64,000 nt of DNA from an uncultured Bacteroides sp. (GCA_902168085.1 CABHOP010000030.1:1-64000); one strand, 5' to 3'; counted from the first letter of the stretch, positions 47,715-56,905 are shown. Notes: a model not told the origin generated them from the letters alone. Numbers and translations: made by a program.

Positions 47715-49274
47715 ATGAACAAAGAACTTATTATTAATGCTTCCGGCGACGGCGTAGAAATAGCCTTGCTGGAAGATAAAAAACTGGTTGAGCTGCATTA
47801 TCAGCACGGCCAGGATGCCTTTGCCGTGGGCGATTTGTACCTTGGCAAGGTTAAGAAACTAATGCCGGGACTTAACGCGGCATTTGTAGATGTAGGATAT
47901 GAAAAAGATGCCTTCCTTCACTATACCGATCTCAGCCCTTACTTCCGTTCGCTGGTAAAATTTACCAAGCAATCGATAGACGGAAACCCATCATGGGGCA
48001 GTGATTTCGGCCATTTTAAAAATGAGCCGGAGATCGTAAAAACAGGTAAGATAACAGACGTAGCCAACCCCAAGCCCGAAATACTCGTACAGATATTAAA
48101 GGAACCCATTTCTGCCAAAGGCCCGCGCCTCAGCTGCGAAATATCGCTGCCCGGCCGCTTTGTGGTAATGACACCCTTCAATGATACGGTAGCTATATCG
48201 CGCAAGATACATTCGGCCGACGAACGTAAAAGGTTGCAGAAGATAGTAGAAGCCATCAAGCCCAGGAATATGGGTGTTATCGTACGCACGGCTGCAGAAG
48301 GTAAGAATACTGCCGAACTGCATACCGACCTGCTGGAACTGGCTGAGATGTGGAAATCGATACAAACTAACCTGAAAGGTGCGAAAGCCCCGCAGATCAT
48401 CCTGAGCGAACAGGATAAGACAACATCCATCCTACGCGACCTGCTGAGCGAAAGCTTTCAGAAAATAGTGGTGAACGATAAAAAGCTGCACAACGAAACA
48501 AAAGAATACATATCGCGCATAGCTCCTGAAAAGGAAGATATCGTATCGTTTCACAATACCGGTACATCTGTTTTCGACCAGTATGGCGTGACCAAACAGG
48601 TAAAAGCATCTTTCGGTAAAACAGTGAATTTATCGAGCGGTGCTTACCTTATTATAGAGCATACGGAAGCACTGCACGTAATAGATGTAAACAGTGGCAC
48701 GCGTAGCAACGATGCCGGGCAGGAGCAGAATGCACAGGCTACCAACCTGGAAGCCGCTGCTGAAATAGCCCGCCAGATGCGCCTGCGCGACCTGGGAGGC
48801 ATCATTATCATCGACTTCATAGATATGAAGTTGCCCGATAATAAAAAGCAACTGCTGGATGCTATGGAAAAATTCATGGCAAACGACAGGGCAAGGCATA
48901 CCATACTACCTATCTCAAAATTTGGCCTGATGCAGATAACGCGCCAGCGCCTGCGCCCGGAACTGAATATATCTACGGCTGAAGTATGCCCTACCTGTAA
49001 AGGTACCGGCAAGATAGGCCCATCTATACTGATAGTAGATGAAATAGAAAAAGACCTGAATTATCTCATCAACCAGGGCCATCGCGACCTGACACTGCAT
49101 GTGCACCCGATAATGGAGGCCTATATTACCAAAGGCAACTTCTTTAAAAAGTCGCTGCTGAAAAAATGGTCGGCCATGCATAAGATAAAACTGAAACTGG
49201 CGGTAGACAACAATGCCCCCATTACACAGTATCACTTTTACGATAGCAAGACAGATGATCTGATAAAACTATAA
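47715..49274 (+). CDS. rng: Ribonuclease E/G family endoribonuclease
   Basis: A 519-residue single-strand-specific endoribonuclease that processes rRNA and decays mRNA. An S1 domain spans about 35-125; the catalytic DNase I-like subdomain carries D-x-N-S-G (IDVNSGTRS, about 322-330) and IIIIDFIDM (about 363-371), the two metal-binding aspartates. The zinc-link cysteines are in CPTCKGTGK (about 425-428). There is no long degradosome scaffold, so it is RNase G-like. ATG 47715 is preferred over the GTG one codon earlier. Confidence 0.94.
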   Translation: MNKELIINASGDGVEIALLEDKKLVELHYQHGQDAFAVGDLYLGKVKKLMPGLNAAFVDVGYEKDAFLHYTDLSPYFRSLVKFTKQSIDGNPSWGSDFGHFKNEPEIVKTGKITDVANPKPEILVQILKEPISAKGPRLSCEISLPGRFVVMTPFNDTVAISRKIHSADERKRLQKIVEAIKPRNMGVIVRTAAEGKNTAELHTDLLELAEMWKSIQTNLKGAKAPQIILSEQDKTTSILRDLLSESFQKIVVNDKKLHNETKEYISRIAPEKEDIVSFHNTGTSVFDQYGVTKQVKASFGKTVNLSSGAYLIIEHTEALHVIDVNSGTRSNDAGQEQNAQATNLEAAAEIARQMRLRDLGGIIIIDFIDMKLPDNKKQLLDAMEKFMANDRARHTILPISKFGLMQITRQRLRPELNISTAEVCPTCKGTGKIGPSILIVDEIEKDLNYLINQGHRDLTLHVHPIMEAYITKGNFFKKSLLKKWSAMHKIKLKLAVDNNAPITQYHFYDSKTDDLIKL

Positions 49275-49275
49275 A

Positions 49276-49309
49276 TTGAAAACGGGAGTCTGCAGGCTCC
49301 CGTTTTCAA
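49276..49309. terminator. Rho-independent terminator after rng
   Basis: A 13-bp perfect stem (49276-49288 with 49297-49309) and an 8-base loop. Confidence 0.85.
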
Positions 49310-49321
49310 TTTGCCTATTAT

Positions 49322-49347
49322 GAAAAAAGCGGGGCAGAAGCCCCGCT
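49322..49347 (-). terminator. Terminator for the leftward lipoprotein gene
   Basis: GCGGGGC (49329-49335) pairs with GCCCCGC (49340-49346); the A run at 49323-49328 becomes the U run on the minus strand. Confidence 0.85.
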
Positions 49348-49406
49348 CAGATAAATCCACCCTCCAACTTGCATTTAGAAAGAGGATTTTACCGTTATCT
49401 CTTCTC

Positions 49407-50192
49407 TTAGTTAATATTGATGTTTTTAACTATTGCCTCTTCTTTTATGAATACATATTTCTTTCCATTCTTGGTAGCGAAAGAGTAGCTGAAAGGACAT
49501 ACTTCAAACAGGGCTGTATTGTCTGAAACATTAGGCAGGCTCGACAGGTCTGATGCGCTGATGGTTACGGTGCCGGCGTTGGCTGCAAATGATTTCAGTA
49601 CGCTTGTATTACCTGCAGCTACCAGCACATATACAGAGTCTGCACCTTTTACAGTTGAGCTATTTAATGTCAGGGTAACGCCACTCGATTTGGTTACAGT
49701 AGTTGGTACCGTACCTGTAAATTTAGGGAAGGTAGTAGCGTGGCTATGTGAGAAACCGGTAACGCTTGAGCTACCCGCTACAGTCCAGTTAGAACCGCTT
49801 GAGAACTGCAGCGAAGAAGGTGTCATGCCGGTAGTAGCAAATTTAGTATAAGTATTGTTGCTTTGTTTTTCCAGTGCATTATCATTTACAGATACTGCGC
49901 CGGCATCTACATACGTGCTGCCACCGGGTGTGTTGTAAAATATAGCGGTGCCTATTTCCGTTTCCAGCTCGATAGGGAATGGCGAACCGGCAGGTGTAGA
50001 GCTATATACCATGTTGATGCTTATCAGTGCACCGCTGATATCACCACCGGGGGTAGGTGATGGGGGTGTAGGGCCGGAAGTAGGGGTTGGCGTGGGTGTT
50101 GATGTAGGGGCAGGTTCATCTTCCTTCGTACAAGATGTAGCCAATACGGCAAAGGCTAAAACGGGGGCGAGCAAATAAGATAGCTTTTTCAT
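49407..50192 (-). CDS. Hypothetical lipoprotein with Pro/Thr linker
   Basis: A 261-residue protein starting at ATG 50192 (MKKLSYLLAPVLAFAVLATSC, lipidated at C21). A 28-residue Pro/Thr-rich linker (TSTPTPTPTSGPTPP and on) tethers a Ser/Thr-rich, probably beta-sandwich domain of about 210 residues. No T9SS tail and no known domain. Surface or outer-membrane attachment is likely. It lies alone, between its terminator and the response-regulator gene. Function unknown. Confidence 0.75.
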   Translation of the reverse strand: MKKLSYLLAPVLAFAVLATSCTKEDEPAPTSTPTPTPTSGPTPPSPTPGGDISGALISINMVYSSTPAGSPFPIELETEIGTAIFYNTPGGSTYVDAGAVSVNDNALEKQSNNTYTKFATTGMTPSSLQFSSGSNWTVAGSSSVTGFSHSHATTFPKFTGTVPTTVTKSSGVTLTLNSSTVKGADSVYVLVAAGNTSVLKSFAANAGTVTISASDLSSLPNVSDNTALFEVCPFSYSFATKNGKKYVFIKEEAIVKNININ

Positions 50193-50331
50193 TTTAAGTA
50201 ATTTTGATGTTTGCAAATGGATTTATCCGTAAGGATGCAGGCACAAAACTACTTTCACCATCAAGCGTGCTAAATACACCTTGTAAGGTATTTTTATATC
50301 CGTACTGGTACGGAGAAAAGGTGCGGGTGGG

Positions 50332-50976
50332 TTATAAAAGCTGCTTTTCGATAGCGTACTTCAACAGGCCTACTACCGTTTTGTTATTGGTTTTTCGCAG
50401 CATGTTTTTGCGGTGGGTTTCTACTGTCCGCTCACTGATAAAAAGCGTTTCGGCTATGCGGGCATTGCTGTATTCCTGTGCTATCAGCTTCAGTATTTCT
50501 ATTTCCCTTTCTGTAAGGCGTGGCTCATCGGGCTCTTCCAACTTTTTTTGCTGACGCACTACCATGGTAGTAATGGTTTCAGATACTTCGGCAGAGAAGT
50601 ACATTTTGCCATCACTCACTAAGCGTATAGCTTCAATAAGCTCTTTATCATTTACATTTTTCAACAAGTACCCACTTACACCGGCTTCTATCATTTCCAT
50701 GATGTGCTGGGCATCATCGTGCATGGAGAGTGCTATTACATGCACCTGCGGATAAAACTCTTTTATCTTGCGTGTAAGTGCATCACCTTTTATCGTGGGC
50801 ATGTTAATGTCAACAATAGCAATGTTGGGTTTACTGTTGGGCAACGAATCGAACAGTTCATTACCATCGGTATACAGGCCTGTTATCTCTATATCTTTCT
50901 GTTTTTGCAATAAAGCTTTCAGCCCATCCAGTAATATGTGATGGTCATCGGCAACTACAACTTTTATTTTCTCCAT
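50332..50976 (-). CDS. NarL/LuxR-type response regulator
   Basis: A 214-residue two-component regulator. The receiver domain (1-125) has the acidic pair D10-D11, phosphoacceptor D56 (VDINMP), Ser83 (ALSMHDD) and K105 (LLKNVND). The C-terminal LuxR helix-turn-helix (about 150-212) reads LTEREIEILKLIAQ and ERTVETHRKNML. No sensor kinase gene is adjacent, so its partner lies elsewhere. No promoter box was recognised upstream. Confidence 0.94.
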   Translation of the reverse strand: MEKIKVVVADDHHILLDGLKALLQKQKDIEITGLYTDGNELFDSLPNSKPNIAIVDINMPTIKGDALTRKIKEFYPQVHVIALSMHDDAQHIMEMIEAGVSGYLLKNVNDKELIEAIRLVSDGKMYFSAEVSETITTMVVRQQKKLEEPDEPRLTEREIEILKLIAQEYSNARIAETLFISERTVETHRKNMLRKTNNKTVVGLLKYAIEKQLL

Positions 50977-51138
50977 GCAGTTTGTTTGTACTGGTAAACA
51001 GATATGGCCTTATAGCCAACGAAGTTGTCAGGTATGATATCATACAGAGCCTCGGGGGCAAACAAGGCGTAGGGGCAAATTTGCAGCCAAGATACATTAA
51101 CCACCAGATAAAAGAAATAAGTAGATATGAATTTCGTC

Positions 51139-54100
51139 TTAAGCCGGTTGCGGCTGTGTTTTTTCAATGCCTTCCAGGAACCACAGCACATCGCCCATGT
51201 TCTTTACCCTGTCTACTATCAGCATAAAGTTTTTCCCTACCTGCTTCAGGCGGGCATTTTTGGTTTGCACCTGTATATAAGAAAGGATATGGTTGAATAT
51301 GGCCGATTCAAAATAGGGCGAATCGGGATTGCTGACGAAGTACAGGCGCATCTGTTCATTCTTCAATATCAGCTTTTCAAAGCCCAGCTCTTTAGCTATT
51401 GCACGGCAGCGAATAGTCGTAAACAACTCCTCTACCTGTTTGGGTAACGGCCCGAAGCGGTCTATCAGTTCCAGTGCAAATTCATTCAGCTTGGCTTCGT
51501 CTTCTATATCATCCAACTGCGTGTATAGCGAAAGGCGTTCTGTAATGCTTTCTACATAGCTATCGGGTATCAGTATCTCCAGGTCGGTATCTATGGTGCA
51601 GTCGCTTACATAGTCCTTCTTGCGTTCCAGTTCTTCACTGAAAACATCTTTAAAGTCGCTGGTCTTCAGTTCGCGCATAGCTTCAGCCAGTATCTTCTGA
51701 TACATTTCAAAGCCTATCTCTGCTATAAAGCCGCTTTGCTCGCCACCCAGCAGGTTGCCCGCTCCACGTATATCCAGGTCGCGCATGGCTATTTGGAAGC
51801 CACTACCCAGTTCATTGAATTGCTCCAGCGTTTGCAGGCGTTTGCGGCTATCATTCGGCAGCAAGCTGGTAGGCGGCGCCATCAGGTAGCAGAAGGCCTT
51901 TTTATTATTACGGCCCACACGCCCGCGCAACTGGTGCAGGTCGCTAAGGCCAAACTGGTGGGCATTGTTGATGATAATGGTATTGGCATTCGATATGTCC
52001 ACTCCGCTCTCTACTATGTTGGTACAGCACAGCACATCATACTTATGGTCGATAAAGTCAAACAGGGCTTCTTCCAGTTTATGTCCTTCCATCTGTCCGT
52101 GTGCCATGCCTATTTCCAGGTCGGGGCACAGGTTGCGTAGCAGGGTCACCATTTCAGGCAGGCTCTGTACGCGGTTGTGTACGAAGTAAACCTGGCCGCC
52201 CCGCTCGGTTTCAAAGTAGATGGCATCGCGTATAGCATATTCATCAAACACCATCACCTCTGTATGTACCGGCTGGCGGTTAGGGGGTGGTGTGTTCATG
52301 ATGCTAAGGTCGCGCGCACTCATTAGCGAGAACTGCAGGGTACGTGGTATAGGCGTAGCAGTAAGTGTCAGCGTATCTACATTCGCCTTCAGCTCGCGCA
52401 GTTTCTCTTTAGCACCGACCCCAAACTTCTGCTCTTCATCTATGATCAGCAGCCCCAGGTCTTTGAATTTTACATCTTTACCCAGCAGTGCGTGCGTACC
52501 TATGATAATATCAATTTTACCTTCTTCCAGCCGCTTCAGTGTTTCCTTCTTTTCCTTTGTACTCTTGAAACGGTTTACATAATCAACCGTACAAGGAAAA
52601 TCGCGCAGGCGGTCTTTAAAGGTTTGATAGTGCTGGAAGGCAAGAATAGTAGTAGGTACCAGTATGGCAGCCTGCTTGCTATCGCCCACCGTTTTGAAAG
52701 CCGCACGTACCGCCACCTCTGTTTTACCAAATCCTACATCGCCACACACCAGCCTATCCATAGGTGCGGGCGATTCCATATCGCGCTTCACATCGGCCGT
52801 AGCCTTGCTCTGGTCGGGGGTATCTTCATAAAAGAAAGATGCTTCCAGCTCTGTTTGCAGATAGCTATCGGGGCTATGCTGAAAGCCTTGAGAGGCCTTG
52901 CGTTTAGCATATAGTTTTATCAGGTCGCTGGCTATATCCTTAACCTGCTTCTTCGTTTTGTTCTTTAGTTTTTCCCATGCATCGCTGCCCAGCTTGTTCA
53001 CCTTTGGTTTGGTGCCTTCCTTGCCGGTGTACTTGCTTATTTTATGCAGCGAGTTGATGTTTACATACAGCACATCATTATCGCGATAGATGATACGGAT
53101 GGCTTCCTGCATATTGCCATTCACATCTATCTTTTGCAAGCCGCTGTATACACCCACACCGTGGTCTATATGCGTTACATAGTCGCCCGGTTGCAGTTCT
53201 TTCAGGGCACGTAGTGTCAGTGCCTTGCCCTTGGTATATGCCTGCTTTACCTTGTATTTATGATACCGCTGAAATATCTGGTGATCGGTATAACACAATA
53301 CCTTTTTCTCATGGTCTATAAAACCCTTGCTGATGGCAGCAGGCAGCGGTACAAAGTTTATCTGTGCATTCAGGTCTTCAAAGATGCTGCGCAGGCGTTC
53401 CAACTGCTTGGGGTTCTCTGCAAAGATGAAAGCCGTGTATTGCTGTGCACCCCGCTTCTGCAGGTCTTCTATCAGCATATTGAACTGGCGATTGAATACC
53501 GGCTGCTCCTCCGTTGCAAACTGCAACGTAGCCGTAAGCTCATCACCCGTTAGCTTTTCCAGTGAGTGGTTATACCATTCTATCAGGTGGCGTTTCTTTA
53601 TTTGCGCCAGCCAGTTCTCTGTTGTTTCAAAGTCATCGGGTGTCAGTTCCTTCAGCCAATCTTCATCATGATCTACTGCCACCTTTGTTTGTTTCATCTT
53701 TTCGGGCAGCTCACTTTCCATCTTGCCAAGGCGGCCATGTGTAAAGTGAAAATCCTTCGCCCAGATGATGGTATTGGCAGGCAGGTAATCCAGCAATGAT
53801 ATTTTCTCCTTGGTATCAAACTTGGTTTCGATATTGGGGAGGATGGATACCTGTAACAGCTTCCTTTCAGATAGCTGTGTCTCCGGGTTGAAGATGCGGA
53901 TGCTGTCTACCTCGTTGCCAAATAGCTCTATACGGTATGGGTGCTCGTTGCCAAAAGAATAGATATCAAGGATGCCGCCACGCATAGCAAACTGCCCCGG
54001 TTCATACACAAAGTCTTCGCGCTTAAAGCCCAGCTCTACAAACTGCGCCATCAGTGCTTCCACCTTCAGGTTCTCGCCCACCTTGATGCTTATCATATTG

Positions 54101-54528
54101 CCCGAAAGCGTCTTCGGGTTCACCACCCTTTCAAATAGAGCCTCCGGATAGGTAACCAGTACTTTCTTGTGCACTGTATCGGCGCTGAATTTGGTGAGTG
54201 CTTCGGTACGCAGCATCACGTGGCTGCTGTTCAGCTCATTGTAATAACCCGAACGCTTGAAGGAATCAGGAAAGTAACAGATATCCAGCGCACCGGTAAG
54301 CTGTTCCAGGTCGTTATGAAAATAGGCCGCTTCCTCCCTGTCGTTCAGTATGAACACATGGTTGGCATCGCTTTGCTGCCATACGGAAGAGGCTATAAAA
54401 TTGATGGAAGAGCCACGAAGGTTATCGAGATATACCCTGAGCGCCGGGCTGGGCAATGAGATGCCGGCCGCTATTTGTTTTAAGCGGATATCATTCTGAT
54501 ATAAACCCAGCAACACCTGCAAATTCAT
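51139..54528 (-). CDS. mfd: Transcription-repair coupling factor
   Basis: Mfd removes stalled RNA polymerase from DNA lesions and recruits UvrA. The 1,129-residue protein has the UvrB-like N-terminal modules, a CarD-like RNA polymerase-interaction domain (about 465-520; PGDYVTHIDHGVGVYSGL), the translocase motor with Walker A GDVGFGKTE (about 596-604) and DEEQ (motif II), helicase motif VI QLRGRVGR, and the C-terminal TRCF domain. A -7 box ends 7 nt before the ATG, so the mRNA is probably leaderless. Confidence 0.96.
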   Translation of the reverse strand: MNLQVLLGLYQNDIRLKQIAAGISLPSPALRVYLDNLRGSSINFIASSVWQQSDANHVFILNDREEAAYFHNDLEQLTGALDICYFPDSFKRSGYYNELNSSHVMLRTEALTKFSADTVHKKVLVTYPEALFERVVNPKTLSGNMISIKVGENLKVEALMAQFVELGFKREDFVYEPGQFAMRGGILDIYSFGNEHPYRIELFGNEVDSIRIFNPETQLSERKLLQVSILPNIETKFDTKEKISLLDYLPANTIIWAKDFHFTHGRLGKMESELPEKMKQTKVAVDHDEDWLKELTPDDFETTENWLAQIKKRHLIEWYNHSLEKLTGDELTATLQFATEEQPVFNRQFNMLIEDLQKRGAQQYTAFIFAENPKQLERLRSIFEDLNAQINFVPLPAAISKGFIDHEKKVLCYTDHQIFQRYHKYKVKQAYTKGKALTLRALKELQPGDYVTHIDHGVGVYSGLQKIDVNGNMQEAIRIIYRDNDVLYVNINSLHKISKYTGKEGTKPKVNKLGSDAWEKLKNKTKKQVKDIASDLIKLYAKRKASQGFQHSPDSYLQTELEASFFYEDTPDQSKATADVKRDMESPAPMDRLVCGDVGFGKTEVAVRAAFKTVGDSKQAAILVPTTILAFQHYQTFKDRLRDFPCTVDYVNRFKSTKEKKETLKRLEEGKIDIIIGTHALLGKDVKFKDLGLLIIDEEQKFGVGAKEKLRELKANVDTLTLTATPIPRTLQFSLMSARDLSIMNTPPPNRQPVHTEVMVFDEYAIRDAIYFETERGGQVYFVHNRVQSLPEMVTLLRNLCPDLEIGMAHGQMEGHKLEEALFDFIDHKYDVLCCTNIVESGVDISNANTIIINNAHQFGLSDLHQLRGRVGRNNKKAFCYLMAPPTSLLPNDSRKRLQTLEQFNELGSGFQIAMRDLDIRGAGNLLGGEQSGFIAEIGFEMYQKILAEAMRELKTSDFKDVFSEELERKKDYVSDCTIDTDLEILIPDSYVESITERLSLYTQLDDIEDEAKLNEFALELIDRFGPLPKQVEELFTTIRCRAIAKELGFEKLILKNEQMRLYFVSNPDSPYFESAIFNHILSYIQVQTKNARLKQVGKNFMLIVDRVKNMGDVLWFLEGIEKTQPQPA

Positions 54529-54535
54529 GCGGCTG

Positions 54536-54543
54536 CAAATTTA
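54536..54543 (-). promoter_or_regulatory. -7 promoter box TAAATTTG
   Basis: An exact match on the minus strand, 7 nt before the mfd start. Confidence 0.5.
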
Positions 54544-54581
54544 CGATAAACAGGCGGATGAAAATGCAGGTATTATGTTAT

Positions 54582-55148
54582 TTATCCTTGTTTCTTCTTT
54601 TGATTGGATATGGCTTCTGCAAACCAGAGGTATTCGCTTACAAACCTGTCCAGGTTCTTTTGCATGATCTCGTTCTGCGGTTCGCCCTCTTCATCCAGCG
54701 ACAAGTGCAATTCAGGCACCAGCAGCTTATATGGCATAGGGAAAGCACCAATAGCCAGCACCAGCAATTGCAACAGGTTGGATGCATTGATACCGCCCTG
54801 CTTGCCATTGGAACCACATACGATGCCAATGGGTTTCTTCGCCCATTCTTTAGTAAAGTAGTCCACAGCATTTTTCATAGCGCCACTGTAGCTGTTGTTA
54901 TACTCCGGCGTCACAAATATCAGCCCATCGGCATTCTCTATTTTGCTGCTCAGTTCTAACAGGTAGGCGGGTGGGTTTTCCATATCCTTCAGGCGGGCTT
55001 CCATTACCGGCAGGTTGTAGTCTTTAATGTCTATAAAAGTGACATTGGCCTGGCCGCTTGCCTGCAATGCATTATGTATAGCTTTTGCCGCGCGGATGCT
55101 AAGACGGCCTTCCCTGATGGCCCCGTAAAGAATGGTTATGTTCAGCAT
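54582..55148 (-). CDS. NADPH-dependent FMN reductase family protein
   Basis: A 188-residue flavodoxin-fold protein. The phosphate-binding loop GAIREGRLSIRAAKAI lies at 9-24, and the FMN ring contact VTPEYNNSYSGAMKNAVDY is the family signature; GSNGKQGGINA completes the site. It reduces flavins or quinones with NAD(P)H in the cytosol; the physiological substrate is unknown. It begins 41 nt from the divergent small lipoprotein gene and ends 53 nt before the mfd start on the same strand. Confidence 0.9.
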   Translation of the reverse strand: MLNITILYGAIREGRLSIRAAKAIHNALQASGQANVTFIDIKDYNLPVMEARLKDMENPPAYLLELSSKIENADGLIFVTPEYNNSYSGAMKNAVDYFTKEWAKKPIGIVCGSNGKQGGINASNLLQLLVLAIGAFPMPYKLLVPELHLSLDEEGEPQNEIMQKNLDRFVSEYLWFAEAISNQKKKQG

Positions 55149-55189
55149 ATTATTAGTAACTTACTATTGACTATTTAAAACTACACAAT

Positions 55190-55444
55190 ATGAAACAACT
55201 TATGCTATTGCTGCTCGCTACCTGTTTTTTAACGGCCTGCAGTGGCTGGGACAGTGAGCATAAAGACCTGTTTCTGCAAGGCTGCATATCCGGCGCTGTA
55301 GAGGACGGCATGAGCGATGCGGCTGCCAAATCTATGTGCGACTGCCGGCTGGAAGTAGCCATGAAAAAATACCCCAAGATGTCGGATGCCTTTGAGCATC
55401 TGGATAGCCTGATGGCGGACCCTGATATGAAGGCCTGCAAATAA
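55190..55444 (+). CDS. Small cysteine-rich lipoprotein
   Basis: An 84-residue protein. The signal peptide MKQLMLLLLATCFLTAC has the lipobox LTAC (lipidated C17). The mature 68 residues are acidic and helical, with cysteines at 31, 50, 52 and 83 (the C-x-C in MCDCRLEV); these may form disulfides or bind metal (inferred). The pattern GC-x-SGA-x-x-x-GMS-x-x-AAKSMCDC resembles small hypothetical proteins of Bacteroidota. Its stop abuts that of the convergent dehydrogenase. Confidence 0.75.
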   Translation: MKQLMLLLLATCFLTACSGWDSEHKDLFLQGCISGAVEDGMSDAAAKSMCDCRLEVAMKKYPKMSDAFEHLDSLMADPDMKACK

Positions 55445-56617
55445 CTACAGCAGGAACTTCCTGCCCGATGCGGCATGCTTCCTTAGCAATGCACTGGCGC
55501 GGTAGCGGTCTTCGTGATATTCATTGTACAGGCCATCCAGTACTTCCAGGCATTTGGTAGCGCCCCATTCATCGGCCCATTGCAACAGGCCTTTAGGATA
55601 ATTCACACCTTTGGTCATAGCCAGCTCCAGGTCTTGTGCAGAGGCTATATTCAGGTGCAGGGCTTCCACTGCTTCGTTTATTAGCATCACTACAATGCGC
55701 TCTACAATGTACTTGCCCAGTTCCGGGTCTTTATTAGGCTCGGCATGTGCGGCACCTTCGGCATAGTTGTAAAAACCACGGCCTGTTTTGCGGCCCAGCC
55801 AGCCGGCCTCCAGCAGGCGCTTTTGTGAGAAGGATGGTTTATAACGCGGATCGAAAAAGAAGGACTGGAACACCGTTTCCGTTACTACATAGTTCACATC
55901 ATGGCCTATATAATCGGTAAGCGTAAAAGGTCCCATTTTGAAGCCACCCATTTCCGTCATCGCAGCATCTATAGTGGGTATATCCGCTATGCCTTCTTCA
56001 TAGATGCGTATCGCCTCTCCGTAGAAAGGACGTGCTACACGGTTCACAATGAAGCCCGGTGTGTCTTTTGTAATAACAGGTGCTTTACCCCATTGTTTCA
56101 TCAGGCCCTTGCAGGTGTCTACCAGTGCTGTATCCGTCTGCACGGCAGGTATTACCTCTACCAGCGCCATCAGCGGTGCAGGGTTGAAGAAGTGCAGACC
56201 GATAACCCTGTCTGCTTTTTTGCAGGCAGCAGCAATGGAGGTAACGGACAGTGATGAGGTATTGGTAGCCAGTACGCAACCTTCGCTCACTACAGCTTCT
56301 ACATCGGCAAATACTTTCTTCTTTATATCCAGGTTTTCGATGATAGCTTCTATTACCAGCGAGCAATCTTTGAATGCAGACAGCTCCGTAGCAAAGCTGA
56401 AACGGTTCAGTACTTCTTCGGCATTGGCTATCTTTCCTTTTTCGGCCAGTTTAAGGAGCGTGGCGGTAAGGTTGGTTTTAGCTTTGTCTACAGCCGCTGC
56501 ATTGGTATCAAACAATACCACCCTATGCCCTGCTACAGCTGCCACCTGGGCTATGCCACTACCCATAGCACCTGCACCTATTACACCTACTATACCTGAA
56601 GAAAGATTTTGTTCCAT
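55445..56617 (-). CDS. 3-hydroxyacyl-CoA (3-hydroxybutyryl-CoA) dehydrogenase
   Basis: A 390-residue NAD-dependent dehydrogenase of beta-oxidation type. The start is ATG 56617 (MEQNLSSGIVGVIGAGAMG); the longer frame (56683) reads through a repeat-like upstream element. The Rossmann motif GAGAMGSGIAQVAA is at 14-27; the catalytic His is in GLHFFNPAPLM, with ETPGF-like DTPGFIVNR. It has two C-terminal 3HCDH helical domains, as in PaaH-type enzymes that act in phenylacetate or fatty-acid breakdown. Its leader holds a hairpin-forming CA-rich repeat shared with the aldehyde dehydrogenase operon. Confidence 0.92.
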   Translation of the reverse strand: MEQNLSSGIVGVIGAGAMGSGIAQVAAVAGHRVVLFDTNAAAVDKAKTNLTATLLKLAEKGKIANAEEVLNRFSFATELSAFKDCSLVIEAIIENLDIKKKVFADVEAVVSEGCVLATNTSSLSVTSIAAACKKADRVIGLHFFNPAPLMALVEVIPAVQTDTALVDTCKGLMKQWGKAPVITKDTPGFIVNRVARPFYGEAIRIYEEGIADIPTIDAAMTEMGGFKMGPFTLTDYIGHDVNYVVTETVFQSFFFDPRYKPSFSQKRLLEAGWLGRKTGRGFYNYAEGAAHAEPNKDPELGKYIVERIVVMLINEAVEALHLNIASAQDLELAMTKGVNYPKGLLQWADEWGATKCLEVLDGLYNEYHEDRYRASALLRKHAASGRKFLL

Positions 56618-56637
56618 TTTGTTCCGGTTTGTGTTTG

Positions 56638-56760
56638 TTCTTTTTTGCTTCTCCAAAAAAGAACCAAAAAAAGAGCCCGACAATCAATCACAGGGTGATT
56701 ATTTCGCTTCGCTTCATGAAGAAGTTGTCGGTGTGTCTCCGATGCAGCAGTAGCACTACT
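56638..56760. repeat. Hairpin-rich element, possible dispersed repeat
   Basis: TTCTTTTTTG (56638-56647) pairs perfectly with CAAAAAAGAA (56654-56663). Further on, CGACAA (56677-56682) pairs with TTGTCG around a 40-nt segment that itself folds (AATCAC with GTGATT). A third stem uses GCAGCA and TGCTGC at about 56743-56767. The element lies between the dehydrogenase start and its promoter box and has no coding content. Confidence 0.4.
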
Positions 56761-56789
56761 GTGCTGCCAAGCTGCTACACCTTGATTAG

Positions 56790-56811
56790 TTTGTTGTGTT
56801 TTGTTGTGAAT
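56790..56811 (-). repeat. CA-rich leader repeat, copy C
   Basis: On the minus strand, a 22-nt site with one mismatch to 21883-21904 and containing AACAAAACACAACA. Its TGTTGTGAAT half (plus strand 56802-56811) pairs with ATTCACAACA at 56825-56834, a perfect 10-bp inverted repeat that could form a leader hairpin. Confidence 0.75.
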
Positions 56812-56879
56812 TTCATTTTTTATTATTCACAACAGTTTTAAAAAAGATTAGTATTTAAAGATCTCAATTTGCCTAATAG

Positions 56880-56887
56880 CAAATATA
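56880..56887 (-). promoter_or_regulatory. -7 promoter box TATATTTG, continued as TATATTTGCTAT
   Basis: An exact TAnnTTTG match on the minus strand. The longer string is the same as at 21750-21761 before the aldehyde dehydrogenase. It would give a leader of about 255 nt for the 3-hydroxyacyl-CoA dehydrogenase gene. Confidence 0.5.
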
Positions 56888-56905
56888 CATAAAATATGTA
56901 ATTAT

